Shown piece after piece: positions 1-6,950 of a DNA stretch of 64,000 bases; position 1 is the stretch's first letter; each line of letters starts with the position of its first letter. The DNA comes from Pseudomonadota bacterium. Lineage in GTDB: Bacteria > Pseudomonadota > Gammaproteobacteria > Steroidobacterales > Steroidobacteraceae. The stretch is taken from assembly GCA_023423065.1 (NCBI GenBank), contig JAFAGC010000018.1:1-64000 (forward strand), read 5' to 3'. Below the pieces are notes generated by a model. That model did no database searches and was not told the origin of the DNA. It saw only the letters and a list, made by a program, of their open reading frames with translations. A program made the position numbers and the translations under genes.

Positions 1-7
1 TGATGAG

Positions 8-19
8 ATGGACTCCTCC
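8..19 (+). repeat. left subterminal inverted repeat of the IS
   Basis: ATGGACTCCTCC is the exact reverse complement of 1355-1366. A third, inverted near-copy (GAGGAGTCC) lies at 82-90, over the transposase ribosome-binding region. Confidence 0.85.
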
Positions 20-20
20 T

Positions 21-36
21 GCCGAAGCAATTCGGC
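21..36 (+). promoter_or_regulatory. hairpin in the transposase leader
   Basis: GCCGAA-GCAA-TTCGGC is a perfect 6-bp stem closed by a GNRA-type tetraloop. A larger stem is possible between 11-19 and 82-90, which would cover the AGAGGAG ribosome-binding site. A transcript starting inside or left of the element would therefore fold its own Shine-Dalgarno away. The regulatory role is inferred from base pairing only. Confidence 0.45.
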
Positions 37-93
37 ATCAATGTGCCAAGCTGTATGTGTTGCATCAGCTAGCCCCAACAAGAGGAGTCCTCC

Positions 94-1128
94 ATGAATG
101 CTACGACTGTCGGTGTGGATCTGGCAAAGAACGTCTTCGAGATCGCCCTGGCCGATGAGCGCGGACATATTGTCGATCGGCAACGATTGAGCCGCGCTCG
201 TTTTGATCGCTTCTTCGTCAATCGCGCTGCCTGCCGCATTGTCATGGAGGCGTGTGGCTCGGCTCATCACCACGCCCGGCGACTTCGCGATCAGGGACAT
301 GAGGTCTGTCTACTGCCGGCCCAGTACGCTCGAGCCTACGTCCGGCGCAACAAAACCGATGCCGCCGATGCGGCCGCTCTCATCGAGGCCGTGCGCTGCC
401 CGGACATTCGGCCGGTGCCGATCAAGTCGGTCGATCAGCAGGCGGTGCAGCAGCTGCATCGGCTGCGATCGCAGTGGATGGGTGCCCGCAGCTCGCGCAT
501 CAGCTTCCTGCGCGGCTGCTTGCGTGAGTTCGGCATCGGCATCCCGCTGGGTCCGAAGCGCGCGATTGACGCGGTGCGAGCGGCGATCGCGGATCCTTCA
601 AGCCCTGTGCCCACCCTCTTGCACTCGAGTTTGCTCGAGCTCTTGGAAGAGATCGGCGCGCTCGAGCAGCGTTGCAAGCATCTCGACCGCGAGCTCAAGC
701 GCCTGCATGTCCACGACCCCGTCATCGAGCGACTGCTCAAGATCCCCGGCATCGGCGACCTCACTGCCACGGCGCTACGTGCTTCCGTCGTCGACATCCA
801 GCGCTTCCCGACCGCACGCCACTTCGCAAGCTATCTAGGCCTCACTTCGCGTGAGCACTCCTCTGGCGAGCGCCGGCGTCTCGGGCGCATCAGCAAGCAA
901 GGCGATCCGTACTTGAGAACTTTGCTCATCCATGGCGCCAGGTCCGTGCTGCTCGCGGCGCGATCCGCACAGAACCGAGGACTCACGCTCGATCGGCTGC
1001 GAAACTGGGCGCTCGACTTGCAAGAGCGGCGCGGCCACAACAAAGCGACCGTGGCTCTCGCTAACAAGCTCGCTCGCATTGTGTGGGCCACCTGGCGTCA
1101 CGAGCGCGACTTCACGACCCATCCATAA
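94..1128 (+). CDS. IS110/IS1111-family DEDD transposase
   Basis: A 344-residue transposase of usual family length. The N-terminal DEDD domain shows candidate acidic residues D9 (GVDLAK), E52 (VMEACGS), D89 and D92 (KTDAADAA). The C-terminal Transposase_20 domain begins near PGIGDLTA and carries the conserved serine region SREHSSGERRRLG followed by SKQGDPYLRTLLIHGAR. These enzymes act as RNA-guided recombinases, using a structured RNA from the element's non-coding end to choose donor and target. ATG follows AAGAGGAG at good spacing. The frame is intact and full length, so the element may be active. Fewer changes of GC and codon use are seen here than in the cassettes to its right. Confidence 0.95.
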   Translation: MNATTVGVDLAKNVFEIALADERGHIVDRQRLSRARFDRFFVNRAACRIVMEACGSAHHHARRLRDQGHEVCLLPAQYARAYVRRNKTDAADAAALIEAVRCPDIRPVPIKSVDQQAVQQLHRLRSQWMGARSSRISFLRGCLREFGIGIPLGPKRAIDAVRAAIADPSSPVPTLLHSSLLELLEEIGALEQRCKHLDRELKRLHVHDPVIERLLKIPGIGDLTATALRASVVDIQRFPTARHFASYLGLTSREHSSGERRRLGRISKQGDPYLRTLLIHGARSVLLAARSAQNRGLTLDRLRNWALDLQERRGHNKATVALANKLARIVWATWRHERDFTTHP

Positions 1129-1170
1129 CCACTTCTCCTGCGGCACCACCATCCTTCATGCAAGAGCGGA

Positions 1171-1354
1171 ACGGCCGCCGACGCGGATAAGCCGATAACA
1201 CCTCTGGTCCTCTAGACCCCTCCAGTGATTGGCTCCGCGTCGGCGACTCTCATGATGTCCGGGGCAGCAACGCTCGCCCATCAACAGGACGGATACACGT
1301 ATGCAGCCGCGTCTCGCTCAGGCAGGATGAAGAGGTCAGATCAGGCTACTTGAC
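1171..1354 (+). ncRNA. candidate bridge/seek RNA of the IS
   Basis: In IS1111-type elements the guide RNA comes from the non-coding stretch downstream of the transposase. Here 1176-1187 (CGCCGACGCGGA) pairs perfectly with 1234-1245. After a 3-nt bulge, 1191-1196 pairs with 1228-1233 (one G-U). The loop then holds TAACACCTC at 1196-1204, and CTGG (1204-1207) can pair with CCAG (1222-1225). TAACACCTC is exactly complementary to GAGGTGTTA at 1371-1379, the first bases right of the element, and to the matching part of the attC at 1765-1773. That is what a target guide should look like. Donor guides are less clear: ATACACG (1293-1299) repeats the right junction, and CTCAT (1249-1253) pairs with left-end ATGAG. 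The RNA's ends are not determined. Confidence 0.6.
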
Positions 1355-1366
1355 GGAGGAGTCCAT
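1355..1366 (+). repeat. right subterminal inverted repeat of the IS
   Basis: GGAGGAGTCCAT is the perfect partner of 8-19. The element probably ends about 3 bp further on, directly before the attC remnant. Confidence 0.85.
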
Positions 1367-1369
1367 ACA

Positions 1370-1382
1370 CGAGGTGTTAGAG
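1370..1382 (-). other. attC remnant interrupted by the IS
   Basis: On the minus strand this reads CTCTAAC (core site R'') followed by the spacer ACCTC, then the IS begins. The intact attC at 1689-1776 has the same ACCTC spacer after its core site. The rest of this attC should lie left of the window. Confidence 0.7.
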
Positions 1383-1388
1383 GACACG

Positions 1389-1679
1389 TCAGTCATAAGT
1401 GTGCTGACTCCAAAGCTCACCCGACTCGTGATACCAGCGATACGTCCCGACGCGCTTTCCGGAGCGAAAGGTACCCTCTTCCTTAATGATGCCGTTGTCC
1501 CACCACGACTTGTACGCGCCGTCGTACTCGCGATTGACGTCGAGCCCCGCCTCCAGGATGAGTGTTCCGTCTTCAGTCCAGGTCCTGAGGATCGTTCGCT
1601 CTTCGTCAATGCGCTCGACACCCGAGAATGGCTTGCCGTTCGGGTGGAGCAGCAGACGTTCATACGGTGAGGTCGAAAT
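1389..1679 (-). CDS. MORN/YwqK-like small cassette protein (start unresolved)
   Basis: This reading frame encodes about 96 residues with a MORN-type pattern. It contains LLLHPNGKPFSG near the start, YKSWWDNGIKEEGTFRSGKRVG in two overlapping turns, then YRWYHESGEL near the end. Repeats of 'G.....W..NG..K.EG.F..GKR.G.Y..Y..G' are typical of the YwqK/MORN antitoxin-like family. No ATG or GTG is found in frame. The frame stays open upstream to a TAG at 1740-1742, so ATT at 1677-1679 or CTG at 1722-1724 (inside attC) are the only obvious starts. It lies inside gene cassette 1 (1377-1694 on this strand), with attC sites on both sides. It may use an unusual start, be N-terminally trimmed, or be untranslated. 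Function is not established. Confidence 0.55.
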   Translation of the reverse strand: MSTSPYERLLLHPNGKPFSGVERIDEERTILRTWTEDGTLILEAGLDVNREYDGAYKSWWDNGIIKEEGTFRSGKRVGTYRWYHESGELWSQHTYD

Positions 1680-1688
1680 CTTCGTGTC

Positions 1689-1776
1689 CTCTAACGGTTG
1701 AGTTGAGCGGCGCGCGCGCCGCAGTATGAGCTTGGCACTCTATCCCTCACGCGTCCGCTCGAACGAGGTGTTAGGC
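1689..1776 (-). other. integron attC recombination site
   Basis: Read on the minus strand the site is R'' GCCTAAC, 5-nt spacer, L'' GTTCGAGCGG, a central region containing the 16-bp palindrome at 1707-1722, L' CCGCTCAAC, 6-nt spacer, R' GTTAGAG. L'' and L' pair with one unpaired base in L'', the classical extrahelical base that sets attC orientation. Length is 88 bp. The last R' base departs from GTTRRRY. The cassette array therefore reads right to left, so both cassette genes have their attC downstream, as expected. Confidence 0.75.
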
Positions 1777-1801
1777 GGCAGCACGCATGCCCACATCTTA
1801 A

Positions 1802-2128
1802 TCATTTGGTACTACCGAGCCCAAGAATGGCCAGCCGCACAAGGCGGACAGCCTCGTCTATATCTGAAGCAGTCTTGAGTGTCATCTCGTACCACGGGGA
1901 GCCTTTAGCACGTTTGGGATGAACCCGAGAAGGCTGGCGGACAAGGCGCTCCCGAGCAATCACATCCTTACCTAGATGGATGTCGATTTCGCACCAGTCG
2001 TGAAAGTGTGCGAACTCGTTTCCTTCAAACACCAAGCTCGCAAATCCATCGTCGCGTCCAGGCCATGCCCGTTCCTCGACGGAGAGGTCGCGAAGTCGGC
2101 GACTCAGCTTAGTACGAAGGGGATTCAT
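1802..2128 (-). CDS. DUF5519 / luciferase-domain-like cassette protein
   Basis: A 108-residue protein that resembles the DUF5519 ('luciferase' domain) family. The recognisable stretch is EFAHFHDWCEIDIHL near residue 40, then a conserved HP (VHPKRAKGSPWYEMTL) and a C-terminal helix DEAVRLVRLA. The family is small and of unknown function. The name luciferase refers to domain history, not a shown activity. The ATG at 2126-2128 is 18 nt inside the cassette start, which is typical for cassette genes. The cassette spans 1770-2151. Its first bases GTTAGGCGGCAG are the exact complement of the bases that open its own attC (1770-1781), as expected for an excised circle. GC content is lower than in the flanking chromosome. 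Confidence 0.6.
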   Translation of the reverse strand: MNPLRTKLSRRLRDLSVEERAWPGRDDGFASLVFEGNEFAHFHDWCEIDIHLGKDVIARERLVRQPSRVHPKRAKGSPWYEMTLKTASDIDEAVRLVRLAILGLGSTK

Positions 2129-2145
2129 GCTGGTCTAACACTGCC

Positions 2146-2152
2146 GCCTAAC
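2146..2152 (-). other. cassette-boundary core site GTTAGGC
   Basis: On the minus strand GTTAGGC fits the GTTRRRY recombination core and marks the start of cassette 2. The region to its right (2153-2304) is AT-rich and holds no gene I can support. GCATAAC at 2280-2286 could be the matching R'' of a 141-bp attC, but I find no convincing L''/L' pairing. A second GTTAGAC occurs at 2133-2139. Confidence 0.5.
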
Positions 2153-2304
2153 TCTTAATTAGACGGCCAAAAGAAGTCATATTTTTCGACATACTGCATA
2201 GATATCAGACTCCCCCTCTCCGCTAACTATTGATTCAAATAGACCACGGCCGCCGCATGTCGTCAAACGACGCCAGTGTGTTATGCAACATATAGACGTA
2301 TAAC

Positions 2305-4137
2305 TCACCCCGCCGCGTCATCCTTCTGCGCATTCCACAGAATCACGACCCCCGCGATCGCCGACAACACCGACGCGCCGAACACCGCGATCTTCGCCGC
2401 CGCGAAATCACCCTCCACCGGAAACGCCTGCCCGGCGATGAACAACGACATCGTGAAGCCGATGCCGCCGAGCGCGCCGGCGCCGAGCAACTGCCGCCAC
2501 GAATAGGCCGCGGGTTTCTCGGCAACCCCTGATTTCACCGCGAGCCACGACGCGACGAAGAACCCGACTGGTTTGCCGAGAGTCAATCCACAGACGATCG
2601 CCGCCATCAGCACTCCGTGCTCACCAAGCGCCTGCGCGCCGATCACCACGCCGGCGTTCGCGAGCGCGAATATCGGCAAGACGAAGAAGCTGGACCGCGG
2701 AGCGACGTTGCGCAGTAGCCGATCCGCCGGCGACTCGAGCCGGTCGTGGATCGCATCGAGTTCGCGCAATGCGGGCTCCGAGGGGCCATGCCGATACTGC
2801 TCGCCCGCGCGGCTCGCCTCCGCGGTGAGGATCGCATCCTCCTGCGCCAGCAGTGCGCGGTAGTCAGGCGGCGGCCGCGTGGGTATGAACGCGGCGAGCA
2901 GCACGCCGGCCAGTGTCGCGTGCAGTCCGCCGACGTGCACGCAGATCCACAGCGCGATTCCGACCAGCACGTACGGCGAGACGCGGTACACCCCCCACTT
3001 GTTGAGCATCGCGAGCGCTCCCACCGAGAGCAGCGCGCCGCCGAGTGCGGGGTAGTTCAAATCGCCGGAGTAGAAGATCGCCACGACGATGATCGCGCCG
3101 ATGTCGTCGACGATGGCCGCCGCGGTCAGGAAGATGCGCAACTCGACCGGCACGCGTGGGCCCATCACGGCGATCAACGCCACCGCGAACGCGGTATCGG
3201 TCGCCATGGGCACGCCCCAACCGTGATGCCAGGCGGCGCCGGCCTCCGTCAACGAGATCAGGGACACATATATAAGAGCGGGCACCGCCATGCCGCCGAT
3301 GGCCGCGGCGATCGGCAGCGCCGCGCTGCGCCGGGTCGCCAGGTGCCCGACGGTGAACTCGCGTTTTATCTCGAGCCCCACGACCAGGAAGAACACGATG
3401 AGCAACGCGTCGTTAACCCAATGCAGCAGCGACATGCTGAACTCGGCGCCGCCGAAGCGCAGTCCCAGCTCGGTCGCCCACAGCGCGGCGAAGTCGTCGC
3501 CGAGCGGCGAGTTCATCAACACGATGGCGAGCACGGTCGCGAACAGCAGCATCACGCCGGTCGACGGCGCCCAGCTCGCGAATTCCAGTGCCGCGGTGCG
3601 CACGCGATGTCCCAGCGAACCGAGCATCGCGTCGGTGAACGAAGCCTCGTCCCATGGGCCGTCGTAACGTTGCCCGTTGATGAAGAAGGTAGGCGTGAAC
3701 CGCACGCCGCTCGCATGCGAGCTCGCGATATCCGCATCGACGCGCGCCTGCGCGTCGGACTCGATGGCGACGCGGATGTCGGGATCGATCTCGGGCAATC
3801 GCAGGTCGGTGGCGACCGCTTGCAAGTCGTCCTCGGTGAGCGTGCGCGAGCGGGTCATCAACGATACGTGTGCGCTCCAGAATTCTTCGGGCGACGCGGC
3901 CTGTTCGACCAGGTCGGCCGCGCGGCGCGCGATCTCGCTTCCAGTGAGGGGGCGATGCCGGAACACGTATCGGACCCGCTCGCCGAGCTGGCTGCGGACC
4001 TCGGAAATCCTGCCGTTCGCGGCGCGGCAATGGGGGCAGTCGTAACTGCCGTACTCGACCAGCGTGATCGGCGCGTCGTCGGCGCCGAGGGTGTGGTCGC
4101 GGGCGGGGTCGACGGGGCGGTCGAGGCGATTGTTCAT
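2305..4137 (-). CDS. nhaA: DsbA-like domain fused to Na+/H+ antiporter NhaA
   Basis: 610 residues. Residues 1 to about 180 form a thioredoxin/DsbA-like domain with the redox motif C34-P-H-C37 and a cis-proline segment TPTFFING near residue 160. The rest is a full NhaA antiporter with about 12 membrane segments. It has the signature ATDTAFAVALIAVMG and the paired aspartates in AAAIVDDIGAIIVV that bind and exchange Na+ and H+. NhaA keeps internal pH and sodium low at the inner membrane. Fusions of DsbA to NhaA are known in bacteria. The N-terminal part has no signal peptide, so it is probably cytoplasmic, where its redox role is unclear. The gene ends 18 bp before the integron-like region. A second, unfused NhaA is encoded at 29041-30402. 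Confidence 0.9.
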   Translation of the reverse strand: MNNRLDRPVDPARDHTLGADDAPITLVEYGSYDCPHCRAANGRISEVRSQLGERVRYVFRHRPLTGSEIARRAADLVEQAASPEEFWSAHVSLMTRSRTLTEDDLQAVATDLRLPEIDPDIRVAIESDAQARVDADIASSHASGVRFTPTFFINGQRYDGPWDEASFTDAMLGSLGHRVRTAALEFASWAPSTGVMLLFATVLAIVLMNSPLGDDFAALWATELGLRFGGAEFSMSLLHWVNDALLIVFFLVVGLEIKREFTVGHLATRRSAALPIAAAIGGMAVPALIYVSLISLTEAGAAWHHGWGVPMATDTAFAVALIAVMGPRVPVELRIFLTAAAIVDDIGAIIVVAIFYSGDLNYPALGGALLSVGALAMLNKWGVYRVSPYVLVGIALWICVHVGGLHATLAGVLLAAFIPTRPPPDYRALLAQEDAILTAEASRAGEQYRHGPSEPALRELDAIHDRLESPADRLLRNVAPRSSFFVLPIFALANAGVVIGAQALGEHGVLMAAIVCGLTLGKPVGFFVASWLAVKSGVAEKPAAYSWRQLLGAGALGGIGFTMSLFIAGQAFPVEGDFAAAKIAVFGASVLSAIAGVVILWNAQKDDAAG

Positions 4138-4229
4138 AAGCTGGGCATCATACTTTGGAGCATGGCGCGGCGGCCTGTGGGTGGGAGTATCCTCGCCTCA
4201 GAATTTTTCGCCGCGCAGGGAGGGGGCGA

Positions 4230-6860
4230 TTGGACGTCAAAGCGCAGCTTCATCCCGGGCGCGATTTCCTCATCGCGCTGGGCGTGACCGCGATTGCGGG
4301 CGCGGCGATCTTCGCTTCGCCAAGTCCGGGGTTCCCCGTCCTCCATACCATCCTCAACACCGGCATCGCGCTGGCAACGGTCGCGGTGTCCTTCCTGTTC
4401 TGGGATCTGGGCTGGCGCACGGGCGAGACGCGCGTGCGATTGCTCGCCATTGTCTTCGCGGTCGCGGGCTTTCTCGAGGTGTTGCACGTGATGGCCGCCC
4501 TCGAGCCCGCGTCGCCCTTCGAGGGCCTCAATGAAGTGATCAGCAGTCTGCGTTCCGGCACCTGGGCGCCACCCGCCTATCTACTGCCGCTTGGCGCCGC
4601 GCTCGTCGTGTGGTGGCGACCCTCGGAAAAGATCTCCAATATGTTGTTCGCGTGCGCCACGATCGCGGCAGCGGCGGGCCTCTTCGCGCTGTTCCAGTGG
4701 CTGCCGCGTTACGCCAACGCGCCCGTCTTCCTCGGCATCATCCGTCCGAGCCTGTTGCCCATCCCGCTGCTGTGGATCCCGGTCGGCATCTGGCTGTGGC
4801 GGCGCCGCGAAGGCGATCGGCTCGCGCACGCGCTCGCGTATTACGCGCTGGCGGCGGCGCTCGCGCACTCCCTCATGCTGTTCTCCGAGATGGCCATCAG
4901 CAGGTTCGCGATGACCGCGCACTTCGGTGTCTTCGCGGGCGGACTCATGCTGCTGTTCCATCTGATCCAGATGGGCACCGCCGACACGATGCGCCGCATG
5001 CGCGCGGAAGAGGAACTGCTCTCGATCAACGAGGCGCTCGAGGTGCGTGTGGCGGCGCGCACGTCGGAGCTCGAGATGCTGAACGCCGAGCTCCGCCAGG
5101 AAATCGGCGTGCGCCAGACGGCGGAAGGCAGCGCGCTGCTGCAGCTCGAACGCCTGAGCCTGCTGCAGCGGATCACGCGCGCGATCGCGGAACGCCAGGA
5201 CCTCGACAGCATCTTCCAGGTCGTGGTGCGCAGCCTCGAAGAGCACCTGCCGGTCGACTTCACGATGTTGTGCAGCTACGAGGCGCAGGATGGAATCCTC
5301 ACGGTGAATCGTGTCGGGGCGCGCAGCGAATCGCTCGCGCTCGAGATGGCGATGTCCGCGAACTCGCGCATTCCGACCGATCGCAACGGCCTCGGCCGCT
5401 GCGTGGCGGGCTCGCTCGTGTACGAGCCGGACATTGCCGCGGTGAAGTTCCCGTTCCCGCAGCGGCTCGCGCGCGCGGGACTGCGCTCGATCGTTTGCGT
5501 TCCGCTGCACTCCGAGCAGCGCGGTCCGGTCTTCGGCGTGCTGATCGTCGCGCGACGCGTCCTCGACGGATTCAGCGCGGGCGAGCGCGAGTTCCTGCGC
5601 CAGCTCTGCGATCACGTCTCGCTCGCGGCCCACCAGGCGAGGCTGCACGATTCGCTGCGTCAGGCATACGACGACCTGCGGCGCACGCAGCAGGCCGTGC
5701 TCGAACACGAGCGGCTGCGCGCGCTCGGCCAGATGGCGAGCGGCATCGCCCACGACATCAACAACGCGATCTCGCCGGTGGCGGTCTACGTGGATGCGCT
5801 GCTCACGTACGAAAGCGGCTTCAGTCCGCGCGCCCGCGAGCAACTGAAGATCATCCAGCGCTCGGTCGACGACGTGGCGCATACGGTCGCGCGCATGGGC
5901 GAGTTCTATCGCAAGCGCCCGGCGCAGCTCGAACTGAAATCCGTCGCGATCAATCGGGTGCTGCGCGAAGTGCTCGAGCTCACGCGCGCGCGCTGGAGCA
6001 ACATCGCGCAGCAGCGCGGCGTCGTGATCGACGCGAACGTCGATGCGGTCGCCGGCGATCCCACCGTGATGGCCATCGAGGGCGAGCTGCGCGAGGCGCT
6101 CGTGAATCTCGTCTTCAACGCGATCGATGCGATGCCCGCGGGCGGTAGATTGACCCTGCGCTCGGCGCATGCGGACGGATCGCGCCGCCGCGTCGTCGTG
6201 GAAGTCGAGGACTCGGGCGTCGGCATGGACGACGCGACGCGCCGCCGCTGCTTCGAGCCGTTCTTCACGACCAAGGGCGAGCGCGGTTCGGGGCTCGGAC
6301 TCGCGATGGTGTATGGCATCACGCAGCGTCACGGCGCCGAGATCGACATCGTGAGCGCGCCCGGAAAAGGGACCACGGTCCGGGTGCTCTTCCCGGAAAC
6401 CACGCCGGCGGTCGAGTCGATTGCGGCCGTGCATGCGCCGGTTCCGCGCCTCACGCGCATCCTCATCGTCGACGACGATCCGGTCCTCCTGACATCCCTG
6501 CGCGAAGTGCTCGAGAACGAAGGCCACGAAATCGTGACGGCCAACGGCGGCAAGGCGGGCATCGAAGCCTTTCAGGATGCACAGGCCGAGGGCAAACCGT
6601 TTCCGGTGGTGTTCACCGATCTCGGGATGCCGCACGTCGACGGGCGTGCGGTCACGGCCGCCATCAAGGCGGCGGCGCCTGAAACCGTGGTCTTCATGCT
6701 CACGGGATGGGGCCAGCGGCTGGTCGCCGAGGGAGATACGCCCGACGGCGTCCGCGCCGTGCTGAGCAAACCGCCGCGTCTCGTGGACCTGCGGCGTTGT
6801 CTCGGGGAAATCATGATGCCGAAATCGCGAGCGGAGCCCACGGAAAAAGTCATCTCGTGA
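4230..6860 (+). CDS. membrane hybrid sensor histidine kinase (MASE3-like, GAF, HisKA, HATPase, REC)
   Basis: About 876 residues from a TTG start preceded by GCAGGGAGGGGG. The frame is open to an ATG at 4155, which lacks that ribosome site. Eight hydrophobic segments (residues about 10-260) resemble a MASE3 sensor. A short coiled coil, a GAF domain (about 315-475), and a HisKA dimerisation helix with the phosphorylated histidine in SGIAHDINN (near 508) follow. The HATPase has N box LVNLVFNAIDAM and glycine boxes DSGVGMD and GSGLGLAMVYG. The C-terminal receiver has the acidic pair VDDD and acceptor aspartate in FTDLGMP (near 797). It autophosphorylates and passes phosphate to its own receiver. 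No partner regulator is adjacent, so its output is unknown. Confidence 0.88.
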   Translation: MDVKAQLHPGRDFLIALGVTAIAGAAIFASPSPGFPVLHTILNTGIALATVAVSFLFWDLGWRTGETRVRLLAIVFAVAGFLEVLHVMAALEPASPFEGLNEVISSLRSGTWAPPAYLLPLGAALVVWWRPSEKISNMLFACATIAAAAGLFALFQWLPRYANAPVFLGIIRPSLLPIPLLWIPVGIWLWRRREGDRLAHALAYYALAAALAHSLMLFSEMAISRFAMTAHFGVFAGGLMLLFHLIQMGTADTMRRMRAEEELLSINEALEVRVAARTSELEMLNAELRQEIGVRQTAEGSALLQLERLSLLQRITRAIAERQDLDSIFQVVVRSLEEHLPVDFTMLCSYEAQDGILTVNRVGARSESLALEMAMSANSRIPTDRNGLGRCVAGSLVYEPDIAAVKFPFPQRLARAGLRSIVCVPLHSEQRGPVFGVLIVARRVLDGFSAGEREFLRQLCDHVSLAAHQARLHDSLRQAYDDLRRTQQAVLEHERLRALGQMASGIAHDINNAISPVAVYVDALLTYESGFSPRAREQLKIIQRSVDDVAHTVARMGEFYRKRPAQLELKSVAINRVLREVLELTRARWSNIAQQRGVVIDANVDAVAGDPTVMAIEGELREALVNLVFNAIDAMPAGGRLTLRSAHADGSRRRVVVEVEDSGVGMDDATRRRCFEPFFTTKGERGSGLGLAMVYGITQRHGAEIDIVSAPGKGTTVRVLFPETTPAVESIAAVHAPVPRLTRILIVDDDPVLLTSLREVLENEGHEIVTANGGKAGIEAFQDAQAEGKPFPVVFTDLGMPHVDGRAVTAAIKAAAPETVVFMLTGWGQRLVAEGDTPDGVRAVLSKPPRLVDLRRCLGEIMMPKSRAEPTEKVIS

Positions 6861-6950
6861 GCGCCCGGAAGTGAGACTCGCCGGGCTGCTTGACGACTTG
6901 CAGCCCAATGGCTTGTACTCGCCCGTCCAGAACATTCGAGGGGTGTTTCA

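Larger units (their letters stand above)
1..1369 (+). mobile_element. IS110-family (IS1111 group, attC-targeting) insertion sequence
   Basis: One DEDD transposase gene is bracketed by perfect 12-bp inverted repeats, ATGGACTCCTCC at 8-19 and GGAGGAGTCCAT at 1355-1366. Subterminal repeats a few bases inside the ends are the mark of the IS1111 group. If the usual offsets (about 7 bp left, 3 bp right) hold, the element runs from base 1 to about 1369. The bases after the right end (GAGGTGTTAG) are the end of an integron attC site. The same bases occur at the intact attC at 1765-1774, so this belongs with the IS1111 elements known to target attC. About 240 bp of structured non-coding DNA follow the transposase. 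The left flank is outside the window, so the left end and target are inferred. Confidence 0.85.

Noticed and set aside
1350..1670. 106-residue plus-strand frame and 105-residue minus-strand frame at the IS right end
   Set aside because: Both are out of frame with the MORN-like reading and cross the IS boundary.
2305..4137. nhaA as a third integron cassette
   Set aside because: Its downstream site (2146-2286) lacks L''/L' pairing and no core site was found before its start near 4140. It looks chromosomal in GC and size.
4581..6935. 784-residue frame antisense to the histidine kinase
   Set aside because: Low-complexity Arg/His/Ala content typical of GC-rich antisense frames. The kinase on the plus strand has clear domains.
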